44,216 nt of DNA, from positions 1-44,216 of the forward strand of contig CAMDPZ010000013.1 in the NCBI GenBank assembly GCA_945905765.1. The letters run 5' to 3'. The position numbers and the translations under genes are program-made. This DNA is from Nitrospira lenta (GTDB lineage Bacteria; Nitrospirota; Nitrospiria; Nitrospirales; Nitrospiraceae). Below, piece by piece: positions 33,533 to 40,421 of the stretch (positions within the stretch are counted from its first letter, which is position 1; each line of letters starts with the position of its first letter). The notes beneath the pieces were generated by a model. It did not search any database. It saw only the letters and a program-made list of their open reading frames with translations, and had not been told where the DNA came from.

Positions 33533-33554
33533 AGGCTATGCTTACCCCGTCTTG

Positions 33555-33677
33555 CAGGATGCTCAAACATGTCGGCAGCAAGGCCGCAGCGAGTGAAGGT
33601 CCGAGGCGTACCCTTCAGGGTACGTTGAGGGTCTGAACGATGCGAGAACGACGCTGGCGGCATGTTTCAGCATCCTG
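33555..33677. repeat. Family B inverted-repeat element, short copy (123 bp)
   Basis: The terminal inverted repeats of about 25 bp match at 22 positions: left CAGGATGCTCAAACATG and, from the right end, CAGGATGCTGAAACATG. At the centre is a perfect 8-bp palindrome, CGTACCCT (33607-33614) with AGGGTACG (33617-33624). It lies between two minus-strand genes; its right end is one base from the TAA stop (33679-33681) of the upstream gene. It is non-coding and is related in reverse orientation to 14046-14255. Confidence 0.8.
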
Positions 33678-33678
33678 A

Positions 33679-34377
33679 TTAGTGGTGGTGCTGGCACCCA
33701 GGATCGTGGGTATGTTGCTCCGGCGCCGGAGGCGGCATGAACTGTTGCCCCGGCAAGATGATATGGCCCGGCTCCCGCTGTTTGGTCAGGTGCGTGGCAA
33801 TCTCAGGATGGTAGGCGCGCACGTAGCCGACGAGCCCGTCCAAAAACTTGTGTGATTGAAAGTCCGAACCGGAAAAGTTCGAGACGAAGGCAATCGCACG
33901 GTCCAGGATCTCTGGCGCGGAGGACGTATCGGCGATCTGCTGCGGGTTTTGCTTCTTGAACGCGTCGTATTCCTTCATGAGATGTTCCGCAAAGACCGGC
34001 GCCGGGGCGGCCGGCACATGGAGCGGACTCAGCGTCCGTCGCAGGCCCTGGAGCGCCGCCACGATTTCCGCATCCTGCCCATCGCGGCGCGACTGGAAAT
34101 AGCCGAAGATCACCACTTCGACGAGATTGAACAGGGCCACGGCTTTCTCGCCGCCCAGCTCGGACAGCTCGCGATAGAAGTCCCGCCGCAATGGCATGAA
34201 CTGCACCGCCAGCCGCTTCTGCTGATAGTCGCTCCCCGATTCGAGATAGACGCAGTCTTGCGGACAGGCTACCCGTACGATGCGATGCTCGCCGCAACAT
34301 TGGCTACAGATCAGGCCGGACAGGGCTGGGCAAGACCGCTTGCCTTTCCTCTGTGTGCAATAGGCGCATTGGCTCAT
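33679..34377 (-). CDS. Cys/His-rich protein of unknown function with N-terminal zinc-ribbon-like domain
   Basis: This is a 232-residue protein that I cannot name. The first 45 residues hold eight Cys and a His (C4, C7, C16, C24, C27, C28, H31, C38, C42; motifs CAYC, LICSQCCGEHR, CPQDC), a pattern suited to two zinc ions. Residues about 50-200 look alpha-helical and soluble. The C-terminus is Pro-rich and ends with a His/Cys cluster (HTHDPGCQHHH), another potential metal-binding tail. The start overlaps the stop of the beta-propeller gene as ATGA, so the two are co-translated. No signal peptide is present, so it should be cytoplasmic. Confidence 0.75.
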   Translation of the reverse strand: MSQCAYCTQRKGKRSCPALSGLICSQCCGEHRIVRVACPQDCVYLESGSDYQQKRLAVQFMPLRRDFYRELSELGGEKAVALFNLVEVVIFGYFQSRRDGQDAEIVAALQGLRRTLSPLHVPAAPAPVFAEHLMKEYDAFKKQNPQQIADTSSAPEILDRAIAFVSNFSGSDFQSHKFLDGLVGYVRAYHPEIATHLTKQREPGHIILPGQQFMPPPAPEQHTHDPGCQHHH

Positions 34378-35387
34378 TTTCTTATGGATCCTTCCGGGGC
34401 CGGTTTCGGCGGGGGAGGGATGAACCCATAGTCCGCCAACGTCCGTTTTTCCTGTTTGGGTTTTCCGCCGCTGGGGGTTTCGAGCCCGTTCATTTCCGCG
34501 GCATCGGCATATTCATAGGGCACGAGAATCAGGTTATTGGCCCGGTCGATACTCAGGTCTCCCGGCGAGGGGAGGAATTCGGCGATGACTTGAAACCGCT
34601 TGTCCCAGCTCATGCGCCAGACTTTTCCCGTCGTGAAGTCCGATACGTACATGTTGTCCCAACGGTCGAAGTCCACGCCGCGAAGGTTCTGGAAGCGGCT
34701 GGAAAAGAACCCGTTGGAGACGAGTTCCGTGACCCGGCCCTCCGGCGAGATCTCGGAAATCTTGCCCTTATCCCAACTCACCGCAATGATCTGGCCGGAC
34801 CTGGGATGGACGACCAGGCCTGAAGGACCTGCCAGAGCTTGGTCCGTCACCAGCACAGCGAATGTTTTGCTGGCCAGATCGACCCGGTAAATCGTGTTGG
34901 CCTTTTGGTCGGAGCAATACAAGTGGCCCTTGCCATCGAAGGTCACGTCGGTCAAGGAGGTCTGTGGCGCTGGGGCCTGTGAGGTCGCCGGTGTCCGGAT
35001 GGTCAGAGCCAGGACTTGCTTGCCGGTGGTCGTATCAAAGCCCCGCAAGGTATCGAGGTCGGCGACGTAGAGCACATGTTCCACCAAGGCCATGCCTTTG
35101 GGAGCATGGAGGGTGACGTCGCCCTTCCCGCCTTGGATGAATTTCAGATTGAGGAGCTTGCCGTTCGGATCGAGTTTGGTGATGAACCCGTTGTTGTCGG
35201 CGGCGTCGGCTTCGCCGTTGACGCTGGAGATGAAATAGCCCTTGTCGACCGGGTCGTTGACGAAACTATAGGGGGATTGCAGCTCCGTTACGGTGATCTG
35301 AGCCCCCAGCGGGCTGACGGCCACCAGGGAGAGGGTCCAGATTAGCCAGGAGGCTGGATGATTGATGATACGTGTTAGAAGGGACAT
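34374..35387 (-). CDS. Secreted beta-propeller protein (NHL/SMP-30-like)
   Basis: This is a 337-residue exported protein. A signal peptide (about 1-29, hydrophobic WLIWTLSLVAVSPLGA) is followed by repeated strands such as NGFITKLDPNGKLL, GVDFDRWDNMYVSDFTTG and GDLSIDRANNLILVPY, a pattern of NHL or SMP-30-type six-bladed propellers. The C-terminus is Pro-rich (FIPPPPKPAPEG). Such proteins bind ligands or act as lactonases; no catalytic site can be assigned here. A minus-strand promoter lies upstream, and the stop overlaps the Cys/His-rich gene by 4 bases, forming a two-gene operon of unknown purpose. Confidence 0.75.
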   Translation of the reverse strand: MSLLTRIINHPASWLIWTLSLVAVSPLGAQITVTELQSPYSFVNDPVDKGYFISSVNGEADAADNNGFITKLDPNGKLLNLKFIQGGKGDVTLHAPKGMALVEHVLYVADLDTLRGFDTTTGKQVLALTIRTPATSQAPAPQTSLTDVTFDGKGHLYCSDQKANTIYRVDLASKTFAVLVTDQALAGPSGLVVHPRSGQIIAVSWDKGKISEISPEGRVTELVSNGFFSSRFQNLRGVDFDRWDNMYVSDFTTGKVWRMSWDKRFQVIAEFLPSPGDLSIDRANNLILVPYEYADAAEMNGLETPSGGKPKQEKRTLADYGFIPPPPKPAPEGSIRK

Positions 35388-35442
35388 AGGGGGGAGGTTC
35401 TGCTCTCAGGGTAGATGGCTGTTGATTGTGCTCAATGAATCC

Positions 35443-35472
35443 ATCGTAGCTGCCAGGCTGAGAGCCTGTCAA
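35443..35472 (-). promoter_or_regulatory. Putative promoter of the beta-propeller / Cys-His-rich operon
   Basis: On the minus strand there is TTGACA (35472-35467), an 18-base spacer and TACGAT (35448-35443, four of six). The gene starts about 55 bases downstream, at 35387. Confidence 0.5.
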
Positions 35473-35504
35473 GAAACGGCCGCGAGCCTCATGTTTTCCT
35501 GTCG

Positions 35505-35534
35505 TTGACTTGCTTAAAAATGCCCTGCTATGGT
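35505..35534 (+). promoter_or_regulatory. Putative promoter of folD
   Basis: TTGACT (35505-35510), an 18-base spacer and TATGGT (35529-35534, four of six) lie about 40 bases before the folD GTG. It is back to back with the minus-strand promoter at 35443; the two -35 boxes are 32 bases apart. Confidence 0.5.
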
Positions 35535-35575
35535 GCCTTGGTTTTCCTTGTTAGTCTCTCACTGAGGAGGGTGTT

Positions 35576-36436
35576 GTGGCGGCACGATTGATTGATGGCA
35601 AAGCATTAGCATTGCAAGTACGGGAGCGGTTGGCCGTCGAATCGGCGGCGGTCCTGGCCAAGACCGGGATCAAGCCTGGCCTGGCCACCATTTTAGTGGG
35701 AGACGATCCTGCTTCCCAGGTCTATGTGAGAAATAAGCAAAAGGCCTGCGAGTTGGCCGGCATCTACGTGGACGACCATAAGCTGCCTTCCAGCACGACT
35801 CAGGCAGAGTTGCTGGCTTTGATTGAAAAGAAAAATTCCGATCCGAAGATTCACGGCATTCTGGTGCAGCTTCCTCTGCCGAAACATATTGAGAGCCGGG
35901 TGGTCCTTGAGGCGGTGTCGCCGAATAAGGATGCCGACGGATTTCACCCGTATAATTTGGGACGGCTGGTTGAAGGCAATCCGGTATTTGAGGCCTGCAC
36001 CCCCAAGGGTGTGATTAAGATGATCGAGTCGGCGGGGATCACGATCGAAGGCAAGCGCGCGGTCGTGCTCGGCCGGAGCAATATCGTCGGCAAGCCGCTG
36101 GCGCTCATGTTGCTGCAACGCAACGCCACTGTGACGATTTGCCATTCCAAGACCAAGGATTTGGCTTCGGTCTGCCGGGAAGCCGAGTTGCTGCTGGTGG
36201 CGATCGGGAGAGCCAAGTTCGTGACGGCCGACATGGTGCGCGAGGGAGCGGTGGTCATCGATGTGGGCACCAATAAGTTGCCGGACGGCAAATTGTGCGG
36301 CGACGTCGATTTTGAGCCGGTCAGTCAGAAGGCCGGCTGGATCAGCCCTGTGCCGGGCGGTGTGGGGCCGATGACGATTGCGATGTTGCTGGATAATACG
36401 GTGGAGTCGGCGAAGCGAATGGCGGGAATGCTGTAG
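35576..36436 (+). CDS. folD: Bifunctional methylene-THF dehydrogenase / methenyl-THF cyclohydrolase FolD
   Basis: FolD interconverts 5,10-methylene-, 5,10-methenyl- and 10-formyl-tetrahydrofolate. The 286-residue product has the catalytic Lys in YVRNKQKAC, GILVQLPLP, KDADGFHPYN, the dinucleotide loop VLGRSNIVGKP, and PVPGGVGPMT. It starts at GTG 35576, 5 bases after gaggagg. The TAG stop lies inside the left arm of a family A element. The next two genes also use 5,10-methylene-THF. Confidence 0.96.
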   Translation: MAARLIDGKALALQVRERLAVESAAVLAKTGIKPGLATILVGDDPASQVYVRNKQKACELAGIYVDDHKLPSSTTQAELLALIEKKNSDPKIHGILVQLPLPKHIESRVVLEAVSPNKDADGFHPYNLGRLVEGNPVFEACTPKGVIKMIESAGITIEGKRAVVLGRSNIVGKPLALMLLQRNATVTICHSKTKDLASVCREAELLLVAIGRAKFVTADMVREGAVVIDVGTNKLPDGKLCGDVDFEPVSQKAGWISPVPGGVGPMTIAMLLDNTVESAKRMAGML

Positions 36437-36528
36437 GAGAGAATGGGCGCTCCCTTGCTCGCAGAACGCGCACGATAAAACTGTGCTCGTCCGATGCGCG
36501 CAGGGGGAGCGCTCCATTCCTCCTACAG
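36431..36528. repeat. Family A hairpin element, copy 2 (98 bp)
   Basis: The outer arms 36431-36454 and 36505-36528 pair over 23 bases with one single-base bulge on each side (left arm begins CTGTAGGAG). The core is about 80% identical to that of copy 1, with no gaps. The folD stop TAG (36434-36436) is inside the left arm. An open frame reaching from 36494 into the metF-like gene crosses the element but is not protein-like. Confidence 0.8.
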
Positions 36529-36559
36529 TGGTGAGTGGTGGTGGAGGAGTAAGGTGACT

Positions 36560-37450
36560 ATGAGTCGAGAGCCGAAGCGGTTGAAGGATGTGCTCACGCA
36601 GGGACAGTTCGCTGTCACGATTGAGTACAATCCCCCCAAGGGCACCAACATCTCCAGCGTGCTGGACAATGCCAAGCAATTGGTGGGGCGGGTGCATGGG
36701 GTCAACGTGACGGACAACACGGCTGCCGTGGTGCGGGCCGGATCGCTCCCTGTCTGCCGGCTCCTCTATGAACTCGGCCATGATCCCGTGATGCAGATGA
36801 CCTGCCGCGACCGGAACCGGATCGCGATGCAGTCTGACCTTATGGGCGCCTCCATGCTCGGCATCCGTAATATTCTCTGCCTCACCGGCGATTATCCGAC
36901 CGTCGGAGACCATAAAGAAGCCAAGCCTGTGTACGATCTGGATTCAGTCCAGGTCATGCAGCTTGTACAGGGTCTCAATAATGGACTGGACATGTCCGGC
37001 AACAAACTGGATGGCGCGACGGATTTTACGATCGGGGCTGCCGTGACGCCGGAGGCCGATCCGCTGGGGCCGATGCTGGCTAAATTCGAAGTGAAAGTGA
37101 AAGCGGGCGCCCAGTTTTTCCAGACCCAGGCGATTTACCATCCGGAGCAGTTTGCGTCTTTCATGAAGGCGGTGCGGCCCTTTAAGGTTAAGGTGCTGGC
37201 CGGCATTCTCGTGCTGCGCAACGCCAAGATGGCGGAGTTCATGAACGCCAACATCCCCGGCGTGTCGGTCCCCCAGGAGATGATCGACGAGCTCAGGGCT
37301 GCCGGTCCCGGGCGCGCGGAGGATGTGGGGGTGGACATCGCGGTGCGGACGATCAAGGCGGTGCGGCCTTACTGCGACGGAGTCCATATCATGGCCATCA
37401 AGGCCACCCATCGATTGTCAGAGATTCTCACCAAAGCGGAAGTGGGCTGA
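36560..37450 (+). CDS. metF: Methylenetetrahydrofolate reductase, MetF family
   Basis: This is a 296-residue flavoprotein-fold reductase expected to convert 5,10-methylene-THF to 5-methyl-THF for methionine synthesis. Family segments are EYNPPKG, NVTDNTAA, MTCRDRNRIA, LCLTGDYP, GAAVTPEADP and AGAQFFQTQAIY. The CRDRNR form resembles the short MTHFR group also found in anaerobes and archaea rather than the E. coli sequence. No MetV partner gene is adjacent. ATG 36560 follows a ggaggagtaagg site. The stop overlaps panB as TGATG. Confidence 0.88.
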   Translation: MSREPKRLKDVLTQGQFAVTIEYNPPKGTNISSVLDNAKQLVGRVHGVNVTDNTAAVVRAGSLPVCRLLYELGHDPVMQMTCRDRNRIAMQSDLMGASMLGIRNILCLTGDYPTVGDHKEAKPVYDLDSVQVMQLVQGLNNGLDMSGNKLDGATDFTIGAAVTPEADPLGPMLAKFEVKVKAGAQFFQTQAIYHPEQFASFMKAVRPFKVKVLAGILVLRNAKMAEFMNANIPGVSVPQEMIDELRAAGPGRAEDVGVDIAVRTIKAVRPYCDGVHIMAIKATHRLSEILTKAEVG

Positions 37451-38238
37451 TGACGATCCCCGAGTTTCAACGGCACAAGCGCGACAAGAAGAAACTCATC
37501 GTCGTGACGGCGTACGACGCGCTCTTCACTCGCATCGTCGAACAGGCCGGCATTGAAGCGATCCTGGTCGGGGATTCGCTAGGCGTGGTCGTGCAGGGGA
37601 AGGCCGATACCCTCTCCGTGACGATGGAAGACATGCTCTACCATACGAAGCTGGTGGCAGGAGCGGCGCAACGGGCGCTGGTGATCGGCGATATGCCCTT
37701 CATGTCCTATCAAGCCAGCAGCGAGGATGCGCTCCGCAATGCCGGCCGGTTTCTCCAGGCCGGGGCCCAGGCGATCAAGGTGGAAGGCGGCGGAGCGGTC
37801 GTCGATCGGGTGGCGGCGATGACCGGTATCGGCATTCCTGTGATGGGTCATCTGGGCATGACGCCTCAATCAGTCCATCGCTATGGCGGATACAAGGTGC
37901 AGGGAAAAGAGTCGGATCATGCCGCGGCGCTCTTGAAGGATGCCAAGGATCTGGAAGCAGCAGGCGCTTTTGCCATCGTGCTTGAAGCGATTCCCGCCGA
38001 GCTGGCCAAGCGTGTGACGGAACAATTAACCATTCCGACCATTGGCATCGGCGCAGGTCCTCACTGCGATGGCCAAGTCCTCGTCCTCTACGATCTGCTC
38101 GGTCTGTTCGATGACTTCGTGCCGAAGTTCGTCAAACCCTACGCCCACCTCAAGACCGATGCGCTGCAAGCGTTACGGCGCTACAAAGAAGAAGTTGAGT
38201 CCGGCGCATTTCCGAGCGATTCGGAAAGCTACCACTAG
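37450..38238 (+). CDS. panB: Ketopantoate hydroxymethyltransferase PanB
   Basis: PanB transfers the one-carbon unit of 5,10-methylene-THF to ketoisovalerate, the first committed step of pantothenate (CoA) synthesis. The 262-residue product has VTAYDALFTRI, LVGDSLGVVVQG, GDMPFMSYQ, KVEGG, MGHLGMTPQSVHRYGGYKVQG and IGIGAGPHCDGQVLVLYDLLG, all diagnostic. It overlaps the metF-type gene by one base. A family B repeat fragment begins immediately after the stop. panC and panD are not in the window. Confidence 0.96.
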   Translation: MTIPEFQRHKRDKKKLIVVTAYDALFTRIVEQAGIEAILVGDSLGVVVQGKADTLSVTMEDMLYHTKLVAGAAQRALVIGDMPFMSYQASSEDALRNAGRFLQAGAQAIKVEGGGAVVDRVAAMTGIGIPVMGHLGMTPQSVHRYGGYKVQGKESDHAAALLKDAKDLEAAGAFAIVLEAIPAELAKRVTEQLTIPTIGIGAGPHCDGQVLVLYDLLGLFDDFVPKFVKPYAHLKTDALQALRRYKEEVESGAFPSDSESYH

Positions 38239-38280
38239 CAGGCTGCTGAAAAAGGCCGCTAACCGGGTTTCTCGTGACGG
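38239..38280. repeat. Family B element fragment between convergent genes
   Basis: The sequence begins CAGGCTGCTGAAAAAGG directly after the panB TAG, followed by a gccgc and ttctcg pattern similar to the ends of the two larger copies. The opposite end is missing. It fills almost the whole gap between the convergent stops of panB (38238) and the phosphatase gene (38282). Confidence 0.6.
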
Positions 38281-38281
38281 C

Positions 38282-39103
38282 TTAATGGCCGGGACAGTCC
38301 TCGCCGTCGCAGGGCACTTGGAATACCTGACGATCTTCCAACCTGACAGCCGTCAACTCTCTGCCCCACACGCATCCGCTATCCAAGGCCAACACGTTAT
38401 CACCTAGATGCAGGCCTAATGCGGCCCAATGGCCGCAGAGGATCGTGGCTTCGGAGCTGCGGCGAGCGGGCACCTGAAACCAAGGTGAGAAACCGGGCGG
38501 GGCATGGTCCGGCGGGCCGTTATACGATTCATTCATCATGCCATCCACTGTGCAAGTCCTGAGTCTGGTGAAGACGTGGGTCAGGGCAGCGAGCCGCGGT
38601 AGGCCGGTCAGGTCATCCGACCATTGGGCGGAGGGAGATGCAAAGGAGGCTCGCAGTAGGTCGTGATGATTCGGACCGGATAGGACTTGCTCGACTTCTT
38701 GCGCCAGCCATTCGGCTTGCTCAATCGTCCATTGCGGGAGCAGGCCTGCATGGACCATCACGAAGGGGCCTTCACGGTAGAGGAGCGGTTGGCATCGGAG
38801 CCAAGCCAGCAACTCGTCGCGATCCGGTGCAATCAGGATCGGCTGGATCGTATCCATGGCGCGTGGCGCGACGATGCCGGCTGCGGCGGCCAGCAGAAAC
38901 AGGTCATGGTTGCCAAGCACGGTCACGGCCGCCGGGCCGAGTCCCTTTACATAGCGCAGGACGCCGAGCGAGTCGGGGCCGCGATTGACCAGATCTCCCA
39001 CGAACCAGAGGCGGTCTCGATCCGGTGTGAAGCGAATTTTGGCGAGTAGTTGCTGGAGAGAAGTGAAACAGCCTTGCACGTCGCCGATTGCGTAGATAGC
39101 CAT
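38282..39103 (-). CDS. apaH: Symmetrical bis(5'-nucleosyl)-tetraphosphatase, ApaH-like
   Basis: This is a 273-residue metallophosphatase of the PPP type, expected to hydrolyse Ap4A to two ADP and so control dinucleoside polyphosphates and RNA cap levels. The metal-binding motifs are in order: GDVQGC, GDLVNRGPDS, GNHD, the His of MVHAGLLP, and CGHWAALGL. The overall pattern, with the GDLVNRG and GHWA segments, is ApaH-like rather than PrpA/B-like. It is convergent with panB. Only weak ribosome-binding and promoter signals are seen upstream. Confidence 0.9.
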   Translation of the reverse strand: MAIYAIGDVQGCFTSLQQLLAKIRFTPDRDRLWFVGDLVNRGPDSLGVLRYVKGLGPAAVTVLGNHDLFLLAAAAGIVAPRAMDTIQPILIAPDRDELLAWLRCQPLLYREGPFVMVHAGLLPQWTIEQAEWLAQEVEQVLSGPNHHDLLRASFASPSAQWSDDLTGLPRLAALTHVFTRLRTCTVDGMMNESYNGPPDHAPPGFSPWFQVPARRSSEATILCGHWAALGLHLGDNVLALDSGCVWGRELTAVRLEDRQVFQVPCDGEDCPGH

Positions 39104-39197
39104 GAAGGGAGGGTTCTCCGACGGGTAAGCCTATCCTGCATCAGGCGAGAACACAAGCAGCAGTCTGACCGGTCGCACCGTGGACGCTTGTTGTGCG

Positions 39198-40421
39198 TCA
39201 GTCCGCTTTGCGTTCAAGCGGGACGGTGAATTGAAAGACGCTGCCCTGGCCTGGCACGCTGTCCACCCGGAGGGATCCTCCCATCAGCTCGACGAGCTGT
39301 TGACAGATCGCCAGTCCCAATCCCGCTCCGTCGTATTTTCTCGTGGTCGACCCATCGGCTTGCATGAAGGGTTTGAAAATTCTGGTGCAGGCCTCCTGGG
39401 CAATGCCGATTCCCGTATCGGAGACAGAAAAGCGCAGGTGGATCAGCTTGGCGTTGTTTTTTTTGGCGGCCCCCGATGCGGCAGGTCCGCGCTCCTCGAT
39501 CGGGTTCTGTCTCTTCGGCGTCTCGTCCAGGTCCGCATGGACCTCGATCTGGCCCCGCTCGGTAAATTTGACGGCGTTGCCGATGAGATTGCTCAAGATC
39601 TGGCGCAGCCGGTCTGGGTCTCCGCGCAGCCAGGCCGGCACGGGCGGTTGGGTCAGGCAGGATAGGGCGATTCCCTTGCCGCGCGCCCGCTCCTGAAACG
39701 GGCCGACGGCGTCGTCGAGCAGTCGTTGCACATCGAAGTCGATGTGCTTGAGCTGCAGCTTGCCGGACTCGATTTTTGAGAAATCCAGCAGGTTGTCGAT
39801 GATTCCGAGCAGGGTCTGGCCCGAGGCGCGAATGGTTTCCGCGCAGTCTCGTTGTTCCGGCGTCAGCTCTGTGTCCAGCAGCCAGTCGGCCATGCCGAGG
39901 ACGCCGTTCAAGGGCGTCCTGGTTTCGTGGCTGACGGTGGCAAGAAATTCCGATTTGAGGCGCGTGCCTTCGATCGCCGCGTCGCGAGCCTGGAGCAGGC
40001 TTGCCTGGCTGTCCCGCAACTCCCGTAAGACCCGGCTGGCCCTCACGATATAGCGGACGCGGTGCGTCAGGAGCAGTCCGTTCAGCGGCTTGGTCAGGAA
40101 GTCGGTGGCGCCGGTATTGTAGGCCCGCGTGATGGAGGGGTAATCGTCCAGACCGGTCATGATGAGCACGGGTGTGTGCGCTCCCTCCGGAAGATTTCGG
40201 ATCGCCGCACAGGTCGCAAACCCGTCCATCTCCGGCATCATGACGTCCAGCAGCACGACATCGGGCCGGAGCCGTTGGAAGGAGGCCAGACCCTCCCGAC
40301 CATTCGTAGCTTCTTCGACGCTCCATCCCGCTCCCTCAAGGGCTTCGCGTGTCAGCAGTCGGTTCACGGCATCGTCGTCCACCACCAAGGCCAAGGGGGC
40401 TTCCCTTCGGTCAGACTTCAT
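39198..40421 (-). CDS. Receiver-histidine kinase fusion (REC-HisKA-HATPase), cytoplasmic
   Basis: This is a 407-residue protein with a receiver domain first (about 8-125; acidic VVDDD, phospho-acceptor Asp59 in LLDVMMPEMDG, Lys in FLTKPL), a short coiled linker, HisKA with His165 in VSHETRTPLNG, and HATPase with [17 protein letters not shown] and GAGLGLAIC. A charged insertion of about 30 residues lies inside the HATPase domain. There is no membrane segment or output domain. ATG 40421 is chosen because agaggag lies upstream; it overlaps the preceding hybrid kinase by 11 bases. It probably receives phosphate from that kinase's HPt domain and passes signal onward, which is inference. Confidence 0.88.
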   Translation of the reverse strand: MKSDRREAPLALVVDDDAVNRLLTREALEGAGWSVEEATNGREGLASFQRLRPDVVLLDVMMPEMDGFATCAAIRNLPEGAHTPVLIMTGLDDYPSITRAYNTGATDFLTKPLNGLLLTHRVRYIVRASRVLRELRDSQASLLQARDAAIEGTRLKSEFLATVSHETRTPLNGVLGMADWLLDTELTPEQRDCAETIRASGQTLLGIIDNLLDFSKIESGKLQLKHIDFDVQRLLDDAVGPFQERARGKGIALSCLTQPPVPAWLRGDPDRLRQILSNLIGNAVKFTERGQIEVHADLDETPKRQNPIEERGPAASGAAKKNNAKLIHLRFSVSDTGIGIAQEACTRIFKPFMQADGSTTRKYDGAGLGLAICQQLVELMGGSLRVDSVPGQGSVFQFTVPLERKAD

